This document shows positions 23,009 through 31,545 of a DNA stretch of 64,000 nt, piece by piece. Location of the stretch: positions 127,020,937-127,084,936 of the forward strand of contig NC_134538.1 of assembly GCF_050624435.1 (NCBI RefSeq), read 5' to 3'. The notes beneath the pieces are model-generated. The model did not search any database and was not told the origin of the DNA. It worked only from the letters and a program-made list of their open reading frames with translations. A program made the position numbers and the translations under genes. Positions within the stretch are counted from its first letter, which is position 1. Every line of letters begins with the position of its first letter. This DNA is from Tenrec ecaudatus (taxonomy: Eukaryota; Chordata; Mammalia; Afrosoricida; Tenrecidae).

Positions 23009-24477
23009 CCACATTGAATGAAGGGGGAAGTGCAGAGTGGAGACCCAAGGCCCAAGTGTCGGCCACTGGAGATCCCCTCATAGAGGGGTTTAGGAGAGGA
23101 GATGGGTCAGTCAGGGTGCAAGGTAGTACCGACGAAGAGCACAGCTTTCCCCCAGATCCTGGATGCTTCCTCCCCCCAACTACCATGATCCGAATTCTAC
23201 CTTGCAGGGCTGGATAGGGCAGAGGTTGTACACTGGTACATATGAGGGCTGGAGGCACAGGGAATCCAGGGTGGATGATACCTTCAGGACCAAGGGTTTG
23301 AGGGGCGATGCTGGGAGAGTGTAGGGTGAGTGGGTTGGAAAGGGGGAACTGATTACAGGGATCCATATGTGACCTCCTCCCTGGGAGAGGGACGGCAGAG
23401 AAGGGGGGGAAGGGAGACTCCAGATAGAGCAAGATATGACAAAATAACGATGTATAAATTACAAAGGGCACATGAGGGAGAGGGGAGCGGGGAGGGAGGG
23501 GAAAAAAAAGAGGACCTGATGCAAAGGGCTTAAGTGGAGAGCAAATGCTTTGAGAATGATTGGGGCGGGGAATGTATGGATGTGCTTTATACAATTGATG
23601 TATGTATATGTATGGATTGTGATAAGAGTTGTATGAGCCCCTAATAAAACGTTTTAAAAAAAAAAAGAAGACCAAACACCTCAGAACTGGACCACTAGAT
23701 AACATCATGAGAAACGCAGCAAGAGCTGAAGTCACCGACGACTTTGTTTTGCTTGAGTCCACAATCAATGCTCATGGAACCAGCAGTCAAAAAATGAAAC
23801 AACTGATTTGCACTGGGTGCATCTGCTGTAAAAGACCTCTTTATAGGACTGTAAAGCAAGGATGTGATTTTGAGGACTAAGGTGTGCCTGACCCAAGCCA
23901 TGGCACTTTCAACTGTGTCATATGTATGTAAAAGCTGGACATTGGATAAGAAAAACTGAAAAAGAATCAATGCATTTGAATTGTGGTGCTGGAGTAGAAT
24001 ATTGAAAATACCACGGGCTACCAAAAGGACAAACCAATCTGTCTTAGAAGAAGTACGGCCAGAATGCTTATTAGAGGCAAAAATGGTGAGACTTCATCTT
24101 AGCTCCTTTGGATATGTTGTCAGGAAAGGCCAGTCCCTAGAAAAGGACAGCATACTTGGTAAAATAAAAGGGCAGCCAAAGAAAGGAAGGCCCTTAAGGA
24201 GCTGGACTGACACCATGGCTGCAACAATGGCCTCAAACATAGGAACAATTGAGAGGATGGTGAAGGGCCGGGTACTATTCTGTTCTGCTGGGCATAAGAT
24301 TACTATGGCTTGGAACCAATTCGATGACACCTAACAACACAATAAGAACAACAACATCATAATGAATCTATACTCTCCTATAGGATTGCTATGAGTCAGA
24401 AATGACTAGATGGGAGTGAGCTTTTGTTTTGGGATCATAATCAAGTATTTGGATTGATTGATTGATTGATCTTCATT

Positions 24478-24612
24478 GACTTCCACTAGAATATAAGTCC
24501 TTAGAGAGTAAAGTCTTTGTCATTCTTGTTGGTGTAGTACCCTCGGCGCTTAGGGTGGAATCTAACATAAGTAGGCAGATCAACAAATACTCACTGAATG
24601 AATGAATGAAGA
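24478..24612 (+). repeat. L2/MIR-type 3' end
   Basis: 'ACTAGAATATAAGTCCTTAG', 'GTAAAGTCTTTGTC' and the end 'CACTGAATGAATGAATG' follow the 3' end shared by L2 and MIR3 elements. A GATT run (24,454-24,470) precedes it. Confidence 0.65.
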
Positions 24613-24892
24613 CCTAAAGAATGAATGAATGGAATACTTAAACATCCAACTCATGATAACACAGCATGTTATCTTTGAAACGACTCTCTCAAAATCATTT
24701 TTCCCCTCTCCTTGACAAATCATCATTTTCTGACTGAGACATAGATTGTATTACATAAAAATGAAATTTTATTGAAAATCATTTTAAATTGGAATAAACT
24801 GCTGCATAAAGTTTAGAAAGAATTCTTGAAGTTGGATTTTGACTTTAAATTGTTCTCATCCTGAGCAGAAATTTTGCAACCATTGTCTTGAG
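24613..24892. other. intergenic, nothing recognised
   Basis: AT-rich, no gene. Confidence 0.4.
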
Positions 24893-25400
24893 AAAACTAA
24901 TTGTTGTTGTTGTAAGTGCCCTGGGTTTGCTGTGTCTCATAGTAACCCTGCACACAACATAACCAACCACTGCCCAGGCCTGCCCCATCCTCACAATAGC
25001 TCTTATATTTCAGTGAATCTTGCCAAGATCCCTCCTCTTTTCCACTGACACTCTGTTGTTTTGGTGACCCTCGACTTTTCCAAGAATGATGTCCTTACAT
25101 GAGACGAAGTCTCCCAACCCTGACTTCCAAGGGTCATTCTGATTGTGCTTCTAGCAGTCCATGTAATTTCAATATTCATTGCCAATACCAGAATTCAAAT
25201 CCATCAATTCTTCCTCACTCTTGCTTATTCAGCTTCCATATGCATATAAAACAATTTAAAATACTATGGCTTGTGTCAGGTGCACCTTAGTCTTCAAAGT
25301 TAGTTAAAGAAGTCCTTGTGCAGCAGGCATGTCCAAAGTAATATCCATTGATACTAAGCAATTCTTTGTTAAATTGTTGATTGATTGGTTGATGGATCAT
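24893..25400 (-). repeat. RTE LINE 3' end, diverged
   Basis: (GTT)n terminus at 24,900-24,912, then 'CCTGCCCCATCCTCACAATA' and 'ATGATGTCCTTACATGAGAC' in the reverse order of the family. Confidence 0.7.
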
Positions 25401-25454
25401 TGAATGATGGGATATTGAGGGGTAGCACTCATAAGCACTTGGAGGAGTACATGA

Positions 25455-25600
25455 ATGGGGCAAACAGGTAAGTGCTTGACTATTAACTGAAGGCTTGGGA
25501 GTTCAAAACCAACCAGAGCTTCCTCAGAAGACAGGCTGGAGAGCAGTTCTCTTTGCACTTTGGGATCACCATGAGTTGGCACCAACTACCAGCAACTACC
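25455..25600 (+). repeat. AfroSINE, diverged
   Basis: 'TGGGAGTTCAAAACCAACCA' box region, then 'GGAGAGCAGTTCTCTTTGCA' and 'CATGAGTTGGCACCAACTAC'. Confidence 0.65.
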
Positions 25601-25920
25601 ATCAACATAAACACCTGGAGAGAAGGGTTTTCTGGAGAGTATGCTGGAGTCACTAGCCCAGTCCCAAGAAGTTGAACATCAAAGATGTCCCAAATGTCCA
25701 ACCCTTCCAAGATGTTATCTTGCATCATTCCCTGACTGCTCCCTTTAATATATTCCCGAACACCCCTGGGTTCCGAGTCCCCGCAAGATCTCACAGAAAC
25801 CCACAAATTGTTAAAGAAATGTCTTATGTGCTTGTAGAGGCTGTGATTGCCAAGGGCCTTCCTCTTTTTAGTTGCTCCTCCACGTTCTTCTCTTTTTCCT
25901 TCCAATTTTAATTATCCTCT
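25601..25920. other. intergenic, nothing recognised
   Basis: No gene found; the 140-codon minus frame at 25,483-25,905 has no family likeness and runs into the SINE. Confidence 0.4.
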
Positions 25921-25921
25921 T

Positions 25922-26250
25922 TTATTTTTAGAATCATTTTATTGGGGGCTCATACATTTTATTGGGGGCTCATATTTTTTAGAATCATTTTATTGGGGGC
26001 TCTTATCACAGTCAATACATCCATCCATTGGGTTGAGCACATTTGTACGTTAGTTGCCATCATCATTTTCAAAACATTTTTTTTCTACTTCAGCCCTTGG
26101 TATCAGCTCCTCATTTTTCCCCTCCCTCTCCCAGCCTCTCTCCCTCATGAACCCTTGATCATTTATAAATTATCATTATTTTGTTATGTCTTACACTGGC
26201 CAATGTCTCCCTTCACCTAATTTTCTGTTGTCCATCCCCCTGGGAGGGGA
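25922..26250 (-). mobile_element. L1 3' end with repeated terminus
   Basis: The terminal 'CATTTTATTGGGGGCTCATA' motif occurs three times in a row (about 25,935, 25,957 and 25,987) before one normal L1 3' UTR body follows to about 26,250. Confidence 0.85.
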
Positions 26251-26254
26251 TGCT

Positions 26255-27065
26255 CGTCTACTTTCTTGGTGACCCTCCACTTTACTCAGCAGGATGACCT
26301 TTTCCAGAGACTGGTTTCAAATCTGAAGGTCAGGCAGAGGTGAGCCAAATGCAGGTTCCAGAGCCAGAAGTTAAAAAATGCCCAAAGGTTAAAGCAGGTC
26401 TTCTTGCCTCTACTAAAGCTCAGCCACGAACTCAAGGGCTGGCTGTGATGGAGGGTGTTGTTTTCTTGGTTAGCAGACCATGCCTACAAGGAAACAAAAG
26501 TATGGTGTCTTAACTCACACCTCCCAGTAGAGTAGTCTAAATATGCCTCCAAGAAAATAAAGGTGTCACTTGCTTCACACCCTCTACTGAAGTCAGCTCA
26601 AATCCTAATTCTGTCCTGTAGTGGAGCAGAGAACGCCCTGCAAAATGGGATGAGAGTCCAAACCTCGAGTCCGGAAGTACAGCTTCAGTCATCACCAGCA
26701 GGTGCTGTAAGTGTTCCTCGCGTGGAGCCAGCAAGATGTGTCATCTGTAGATGACTGGCAGTTCGTCAGCCTTCCTTCACTCCTGATACCATCTTATTCT
26801 TCATAATCCAGCGTCTCTGATTATGTGTTTAGCACATACAACCCTGATGCACACCTGTCCTGATTTTAAACCATGCAGTGTGCTCTGGTTCAAGCCACAC
26901 AGCTGCCTTTCGATCTATGTCTAGGCCCCACAGGAGCACAGTGAAGCGTTCTGAAAACCCATTCTTCTCGAGGCTAGCCCGAGTTGGTTGTGATCCGCAT
27001 CATGGCAACACACAAGGCCCCACAGTACGATGTATTGACAGACAAGTGGTGGGAGAAACTGAATA
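26255..27065 (-). repeat. RTE LINE, scattered minus-strand pieces
   Basis: 'GACCCTCCACTTTACTCAGC' and 'CATCTGTAGATGACTGGCAG' are RTE blocks in reverse order. The 5' RTE block 'GGCAACACACAAGGCCCCAC' (27,003) matches the one at 9,640. It is heavily diverged. Confidence 0.55.
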
Positions 27066-27084
27066 CTACAATTGAAACAAGAGC

Positions 27085-27215
27085 TCAGGGTTAAACTTAT
27101 GTGTTGGGCTACTCACCGCAAGGTCAGCAGGTTGAAACCAGCAGCTGCTCCGTTGGAGAAAGGCTGATAAATAAGCACTGCCCCTCTCGCTACGAAGCTG
27201 GCGAAGCTTACTTTG
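27085..27215 (+). repeat. AfroSINE, partial
   Basis: 'CTCACCGCAAGGTCAGCAGG' then 'GCAGCTGCTCCGTTGGAGAA'. The 3' half is lost. Confidence 0.55.
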
Positions 27216-27289
27216 CAGAGCAGAACGAGTCTCTGCTGTGTTTCATATGACAAGTGCACTGGGTGGAGAGAGCAAGCTGTTGTCACCCC

Positions 27290-28060
27290 CTACTCCTTGC
27301 GGTTTCTAAAAGATGGACACAGTCAGACACTCTCTGGCCTATAAGAAAGCAGTTCTGAGTTCCTATGAAATGTTACAGGGAATCTAGAGATATCACATGA
27401 CCCAGTGTGCTCACTACTAGGCAGATACCCTAGAAAATCAGAGCCATGAGACGCATCGATATAAGCACATTCTGTTCAATGCAACTTTATTGTAGTGAAA
27501 ACGTGGCAGCAGCCTGTGTCCATAATTTGTTTATTGATTCAGCAGATGAATGAGAAAACAAATTAGAATGTAGACACACAATGGAATACTACAGTGTTAA
27601 AGAATAATGGTGTATATATATGTGAAACTTCTCAAATATGGATCGAACTGACAAAAAGTCAAGAAAAGGTTTCCACAGAGAAATAAAATACCTTCTGATG
27701 GTTACCAGACATGGGAGAGGGAAAGAGGGAAAATCGCTAACTAGATAGCAGACATTTATTAACTTGAGGAAAGAAGAGGAAATACACCAAAAGGGGAGGT
27801 GAGCCCAGCATGGCCACACGGGAGGAAAATGCTGGAAGTACATAAAAGACAACAGTGGGAAATGCTTGCATATAAAACCCTGCGGCCACAGTACTAATAA
27901 AGAGTAATTTATGAGTGGATACATAGGCACACATCTAACAGGTATGGGATGACATACGGGAGTATGCCCAGGAGCATGTACAGATGTATATGCTAATTAC
28001 GTCTCATTCTACGTATGTCTTCGCAGGTGTTGCAGGTAGATCCAGGTATATGGTAGAGCA
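27290..28060 (+). repeat. older L1, end of ORF2
   Basis: The block 'ATATCACATGACCCAGTGTG', then 'ATTTGTTTATTGATTCAGCA' and 'CACACAATGGAATACTACAG' (27,577-27,596) is the C-terminal ORF2 region of mammalian L1, much more decayed than the L1 at 19,073. Confidence 0.7.
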
Positions 28061-28149
28061 CGGGGAACGGGGTAGCACCAAGTGCTGCTAACTTCTTCGG
28101 CATGATGAAATACCTTGAGGGGCTAAGTCACCGGGCTTGAGGGATTAGG

Positions 28150-28440
28150 AGCGTGTTGTTGTTGGTTATCGTCAAGTGGGTCTGACCCATCTCCACATGA
28201 TGCACAACAGAACAAACACGGCCCGGTCCTGCGCCATCCTCACCATTGTTCCTCTGCTCGAGTCCGTTGCTGCCGCCACTCTGTCCATCGTATCGTTGAG
28301 CGCCGTCCTGTTTTTCACGGCCCTTCTGCTTTACCGGGTATGACGGTCCCTCCTGACAACACGTCCAACAAATGGAAGACCAAGTCTCACCATCCTGCCT
28401 CTAGCCGGTGTCACTCAGACTCTGTTCCTACTAAAGGCAA
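28150..28440 (-). repeat. RTE LINE 3' end
   Basis: 'GTTGTTGTTGGTTATCGTCA', 'CGGTCCTGCGCCATCCTCAC' and 'CTCACCATCCTGCCTCTAGC' match the reverse complement of the RTE end. Confidence 0.75.
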
Positions 28441-28454
28441 TGGTACCCCCTACT

Positions 28455-29320
28455 TTGGTGAGCAGTCACTGGGGGAGCGGCCATGTAAGATGGAACTATG
28501 GGTCTCTCCCTAAGCATAGCAAAGCCTAGTAAAGAAAATAAGAGACCCCTGGAAACAATTAGGTCCAAACATCAATGAACTCGGCAAACCACAGCCACCT
28601 CCACTCACGGGAGATCGGAAGAAATCGAGGATCCCTTACTGCCACCAGTGACCGCTCCGGTCGGGATCACAACAAGAGGGCCAGAGCAGAGTGAGCGGAA
28701 AATGTCAAACAAAGTTGGAAATCATTCCGAAACAGCAACAACAGGTCAGTGGGCTGAGAGACCGTTGGAATCCTGGAGACCATGGTGCCTGGACAACCCT
28801 ACAACCTTGGACCTGAACTCACTCCGCGGCTCAACTTTCAGCCAAACCATGGGCCTGTAAAATGAATGACACACCAGGGCGAGAAGCACTTCTCCCAATC
28901 ATCCGCCATGTGAGGCCGAAGGGGTAGCATTTGTGAAAAACAGAGTTCAGAAAGCAGGAAGGACAGGGAAGATGGGTAAACCAACTGGAAACCCCGAGAA
29001 GCAGTGGGAAGAGGCCTGTTTTACTAAGGAGATCACACACAACAAATGTCATGAAATAAAATGTGTACAGATTGTTGAAAGACAACAGCGGTTGGTGTAA
29101 GACATGAAAAAAATAATAATTTATAAATCATCAAGGGTTCATGAGGGAAGGAGGCTGGGGGAGGGAAGGGGAGTGAGCTGATACCAAGGGCTCAAGTAGA
29201 AAGAAAATGTTTTGAAAATGATGATGGCAACATAGGTACAAATGTGCTTGATACAATAGATGGATGTATGGATTGTGATGAGAGCTGTAAGAGCCCCCAA
29301 TAAAATGATTTTTTGAAAAA
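28455..29320 (+). mobile_element. L1 3' UTR of a different subfamily
   Basis: The last 230 bases are the usual L1 terminus ('GAGCCCCCAATAAAATGATT'). The preceding 600 bases ('GGAGCGGCCATGTAAGATGG', 'CCTGGAGACCATGGTGCC', 'CACTCCGCGGCTCAAC') do not match the 3' UTR of the L1 at 19,073. I infer one element from an older L1 branch with another 3' UTR. A composite of two elements is possible. Confidence 0.55.
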
Positions 29321-29425
29321 AGAGAATAAAAAGTGGCAGAAAAAATATTGTTGAGAGAAAAAATTGCTACAAAGCAATTTTTATTTATTTTATTTATAAA
29401 AACTTTCCATTAATGATATTTTTTT

Positions 29426-29439
29426 AAAAAATAGATCTG
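29426..29439. repeat. target-site duplication, left copy
   Basis: AAAAAATAGATCTG, repeated exactly at 30,211-30,224. It lies at a T/A junction typical of L1 endonuclease cleavage. Confidence 0.9.
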
Positions 29440-30210
29440 AGAGGCCTCCATTTTCCGGAGGGCGTCCTGCGGGAGTCCGGCCTCTGACCAAGGGTCCGCG
29501 GTAAACCGGCCCAACGGCAGCCGATGCTGCGTGGGCGGCTGCTCGGGCGTCTGGTCTCCATGGCCGGCTGCGTCTGTCTGTCCCGGAGCAGCACAGGATC
29601 AGGAAGCGTCGGTCCTGTGGAAGCTGCCATTCGCGCCAAACTGGAGCAGGCATTGAGCCCCGAGGTACTGGAACTGCGCAATGAGAGCGGTGGCCACGCA
29701 GTCCCACCGGGCAGCGAGACGCATTTTCGCGTGGCTGTGGTGAGCTCTCGCTTCGAGGGGCTGAGCCCTTTGCAGCGACACCGGCTAGTCCACGAGGCGC
29801 TGTCGGAGGAACTGGCGGGACAGGTGCACGCACTGGCCATCCAGGCACGTACCCCCGCCCAGTGGAGGGATAACCCTGAACTGGACAAGAGCCCCCCATG
29901 CCTGGGTGGAAGCAAGAAAACTCGAGGAACACCCTGAGCCCCTAAAGAGGGCCTGGAGCGGGACGTGAGCAGGCTAGATGGGAATAAACTACTGGAGTCT
30001 TCCTCTCGATTCAGTCTGAGATGTGTAAAGGGTGAGGACCCCTGAGCCCTGTTCTACTGGCATATCCCTGTTTTCCAGAAATACAAACTCATGTCAGACG
30101 CTTGCCCTCAAAAGGCTACCCAGTTGTTAAATATTTGTGACGAAGGGTCCAACAGTAGGTGTGATTTGTTAGAAACCGTCTTATACATTAAAGCAAACTA
30201 TTGTGTGAAA
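29440..30210 (+). mobile_element. processed retrocopy of BOLA1 mRNA
   Basis: A GC-rich intronless mRNA copy in AT-rich surroundings. It has 84 bases of 5' leader, the coding frame, about 270 bases of 3' UTR, a polyadenylation signal ATTAAA at 30,187-30,192 and a short A tail. A perfect 14-base duplication flanks it. These are the hallmarks of L1-mediated retroposition of a cellular mRNA. It is a host-gene copy, not a viral element. Confidence 0.93.
29524..29937 (+). CDS. BOLA1: BolA family member 1 (BOLA1) retrocopy, intact frame
   Basis: The 137-codon frame has the same length as human BOLA1, a mitochondrial partner of glutaredoxin GLRX5 in iron-sulfur cluster handling. An N-terminal region rich in R and small residues (about 1-30, a likely mitochondrial presequence) precedes the BolA fold. 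The fold has 'ELRNESGGHAVPPGSETHF' (50-68), 'SSRFEGLSPLQRHRLVHEAL' (74-93) and 'VHALAIQART' (101-110). The two histidines described as cluster ligands in human BOLA1, H58 and H102, are present. No stop or frameshift is seen. The start is the first in-frame ATG and aligns with the human start from memory. The ancestral BOLA1 locus is elsewhere in mammals, and the target duplication shows this is a copy. It is either a young pseudogene that has not yet decayed or an expressed retrogene. The sequence alone cannot decide, and no promoter is evident in the repeats upstream. Confidence 0.88.
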   Translation: MLRGRLLGRLVSMAGCVCLSRSSTGSGSVGPVEAAIRAKLEQALSPEVLELRNESGGHAVPPGSETHFRVAVVSSRFEGLSPLQRHRLVHEALSEELAGQVHALAIQARTPAQWRDNPELDKSPPCLGGSKKTRGTP

Positions 30211-30224
30211 AAAAAATAGATCTG
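30211..30224. repeat. target-site duplication, right copy
   Basis: AAAAAATAGATCTG, identical to 29,426-29,439, directly after the A tail of the BOLA1 copy. Confidence 0.9.
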
Positions 30225-30309
30225 CTAGGGAAAGCTACTTAACAAAAGAAGTTTTTAAAAGCTCACCCACATACACAAAGGACCATGATTATTGAACTTG
30301 GGTTTGTGT

Positions 30310-30396
30310 CCCACCCACTGACGTCAACTTGATGCTGACTCATATTGACCCCGTAAGACAGAATAGAACTACAATCTGTCTCTTTAAAAGCGTTCT
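30310..30396 (-). repeat. AfroSINE tail fragment
   Basis: 'CCCACTGACGTCAACTTGAT' and 'ACCCCGTAAGACAGAATAGA'. Only the 3' half of the SINE remains. Confidence 0.65.
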
Positions 30397-31254
30397 GGTG
30401 TGGATAGGAGAAGGTGGACCGCGTTTGACACTCAACCACTCACACCCATTCTCATTGGACTGATCCACCATGGCAGCCCTCTCAGTGTCCCATTACACAT
30501 CCCACTTCCTCCCTCCTTTCCTGCCTCCACTCCTTCGGTTTCCCTAATCCTCGGAACTGTGTCCTCGGGGAAATGCTCCTGTTTTTGTCTTAAATGGTTG
30601 GTTATTCTAACATGGAGGCGACTTTAGTTTCTGACTTAAAGGGTAAGGACCATAGTCTTGGGGTCTCACCAGTCTCTATCCAAACAGTGAGACTGGTTTC
30701 TTTTCTGATTGTGAGAACAGCAATCTTGACCAGAGAAAACTGTCACTTCTTTCTTCTGTGGGGCAGCCTGTGGGTTCCAACGGCCAATATGTCTATTAAT
30801 GGTCCATTGCCTAATCCTATGCCACTAGGGCTCACTGATTCTCCTACAGAGACATGCATTTCAAAGCATCTACAGAAGGGTCCTGCCTGTTCTCCAAGGG
30901 AATTTACAACGTCCTGGACTCCTACACACTAGTCTAGTTTTGTTTCTGTCCCTTTGCTGTCTTGGCCTGGCTCTCTGGGCCTCTGGGTGAGAGGTTGGTG
31001 GTTTGGGTCAGAAGAGAAGTACACTGCCTCCAAAGACAATCCTCCGGAGCCCTGTTCTGCTCTGAAACCCATGAGATTGCCCCGAGGGGAAATCTCAAAA
31101 GCCACTGAGTTAGTTGCTTGTCTTTTCTACCTCATCCTGCTGCTTTCAATGATCACCACCACCACCACCCCGTCACCACGTTCAGATGCAAAGGGACCGA
31201 TAACACAGTCAAAGTTTTTTGTTTTTTTAAAATATATTCATTTTTTCTTATTTT
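30397..31254. other. intergenic, nothing firmly recognised
   Basis: Possible AfroSINE scrap near 30,985-31,090. The 112-codon frame at 30,594-30,932 has no family likeness. Confidence 0.4.
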
Positions 31255-31545
31255 AAAAAAATAATTTTATTGAGGGCTTATACAACTCTTATCACAATCC
31301 ATACACCCATCCATTGTGTCAAGCACATTTGTACATTTGTTGCCATCATCATTCTCAAAACATTTTCTTTCCACCTTAAGCCCTTGGTGTCAGCTCTTCA
31401 TTTTTTCCCTCCCTCCCCCCCACACCCTTGGTATTCACAAATCATTATTATTTTTTCATGTCTTTTCAATTTTGCAATTAAAAAAATTTTTTAATGTCTT
31501 ACACTGTCCGATGTCTCCCTTCTTGGCTATCCGTCCAACTTCTCA
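31255..31545 (-). mobile_element. L1 3' end
   Basis: 'AAATAATTTTATTGAGGGCT' terminus through the 'CTTACACTGTCCGATGTCTC' block. Confidence 0.85.

Larger units (their letters stand above)
19073..23663 (+). mobile_element. L1 LINE, 5'-truncated, 4.6 kb, with 14-bp target duplication
   Basis: The copy lacks its 5' end, ORF1 and the first part of ORF2. It keeps the reverse transcriptase palm onward, a very long 3' UTR of about 2.6 kb (21,023-23,650), the terminal 'GAGCCCCTAATAAAACG' and a poly(A) tail. The duplication AAAGAAGACCAAAC is perfect at 19,059-19,072 and 23,664-23,677. It sits in the middle of an RTE copy, which reads through once the insert is ignored. Reading frames are only mildly damaged and the duplication is intact, so this is among the youngest elements here. 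Most of the window's short 'TTTTATTGGGGGCTCATAC' pieces are the 3' terminus of this lineage. Confidence 0.95.
17540..24420 (+). repeat. RTE LINE split in two by a full L1 insertion
   Basis: RTE sequence runs from about 17,540 to 19,072. It resumes at 23,664 and ends near 24,360-24,420 with the usual 'ACACCTAACAACACAATAAG' and AAC-rich terminus. Without the L1 insert the RTE is about 2.3 kb. Coding relics include 'KSTGPGADGIPIKMFQQAVE' (18,292-18,351), the conserved stretch before the reverse transcriptase palm. The 3' part has 'GYVVRKGQSLEKDS' (24,111-24,152). Stops and frameshifts are numerous, so it is inactive. Confidence 0.85.

Noticed and set aside
22941-23768. 275-codon minus-strand frame
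   Set aside because: It lies antisense to the L1 3' UTR and crosses the L1/RTE junction. The same frames recur wherever this L1 end is found, so it is a property of the repeat, not a gene.
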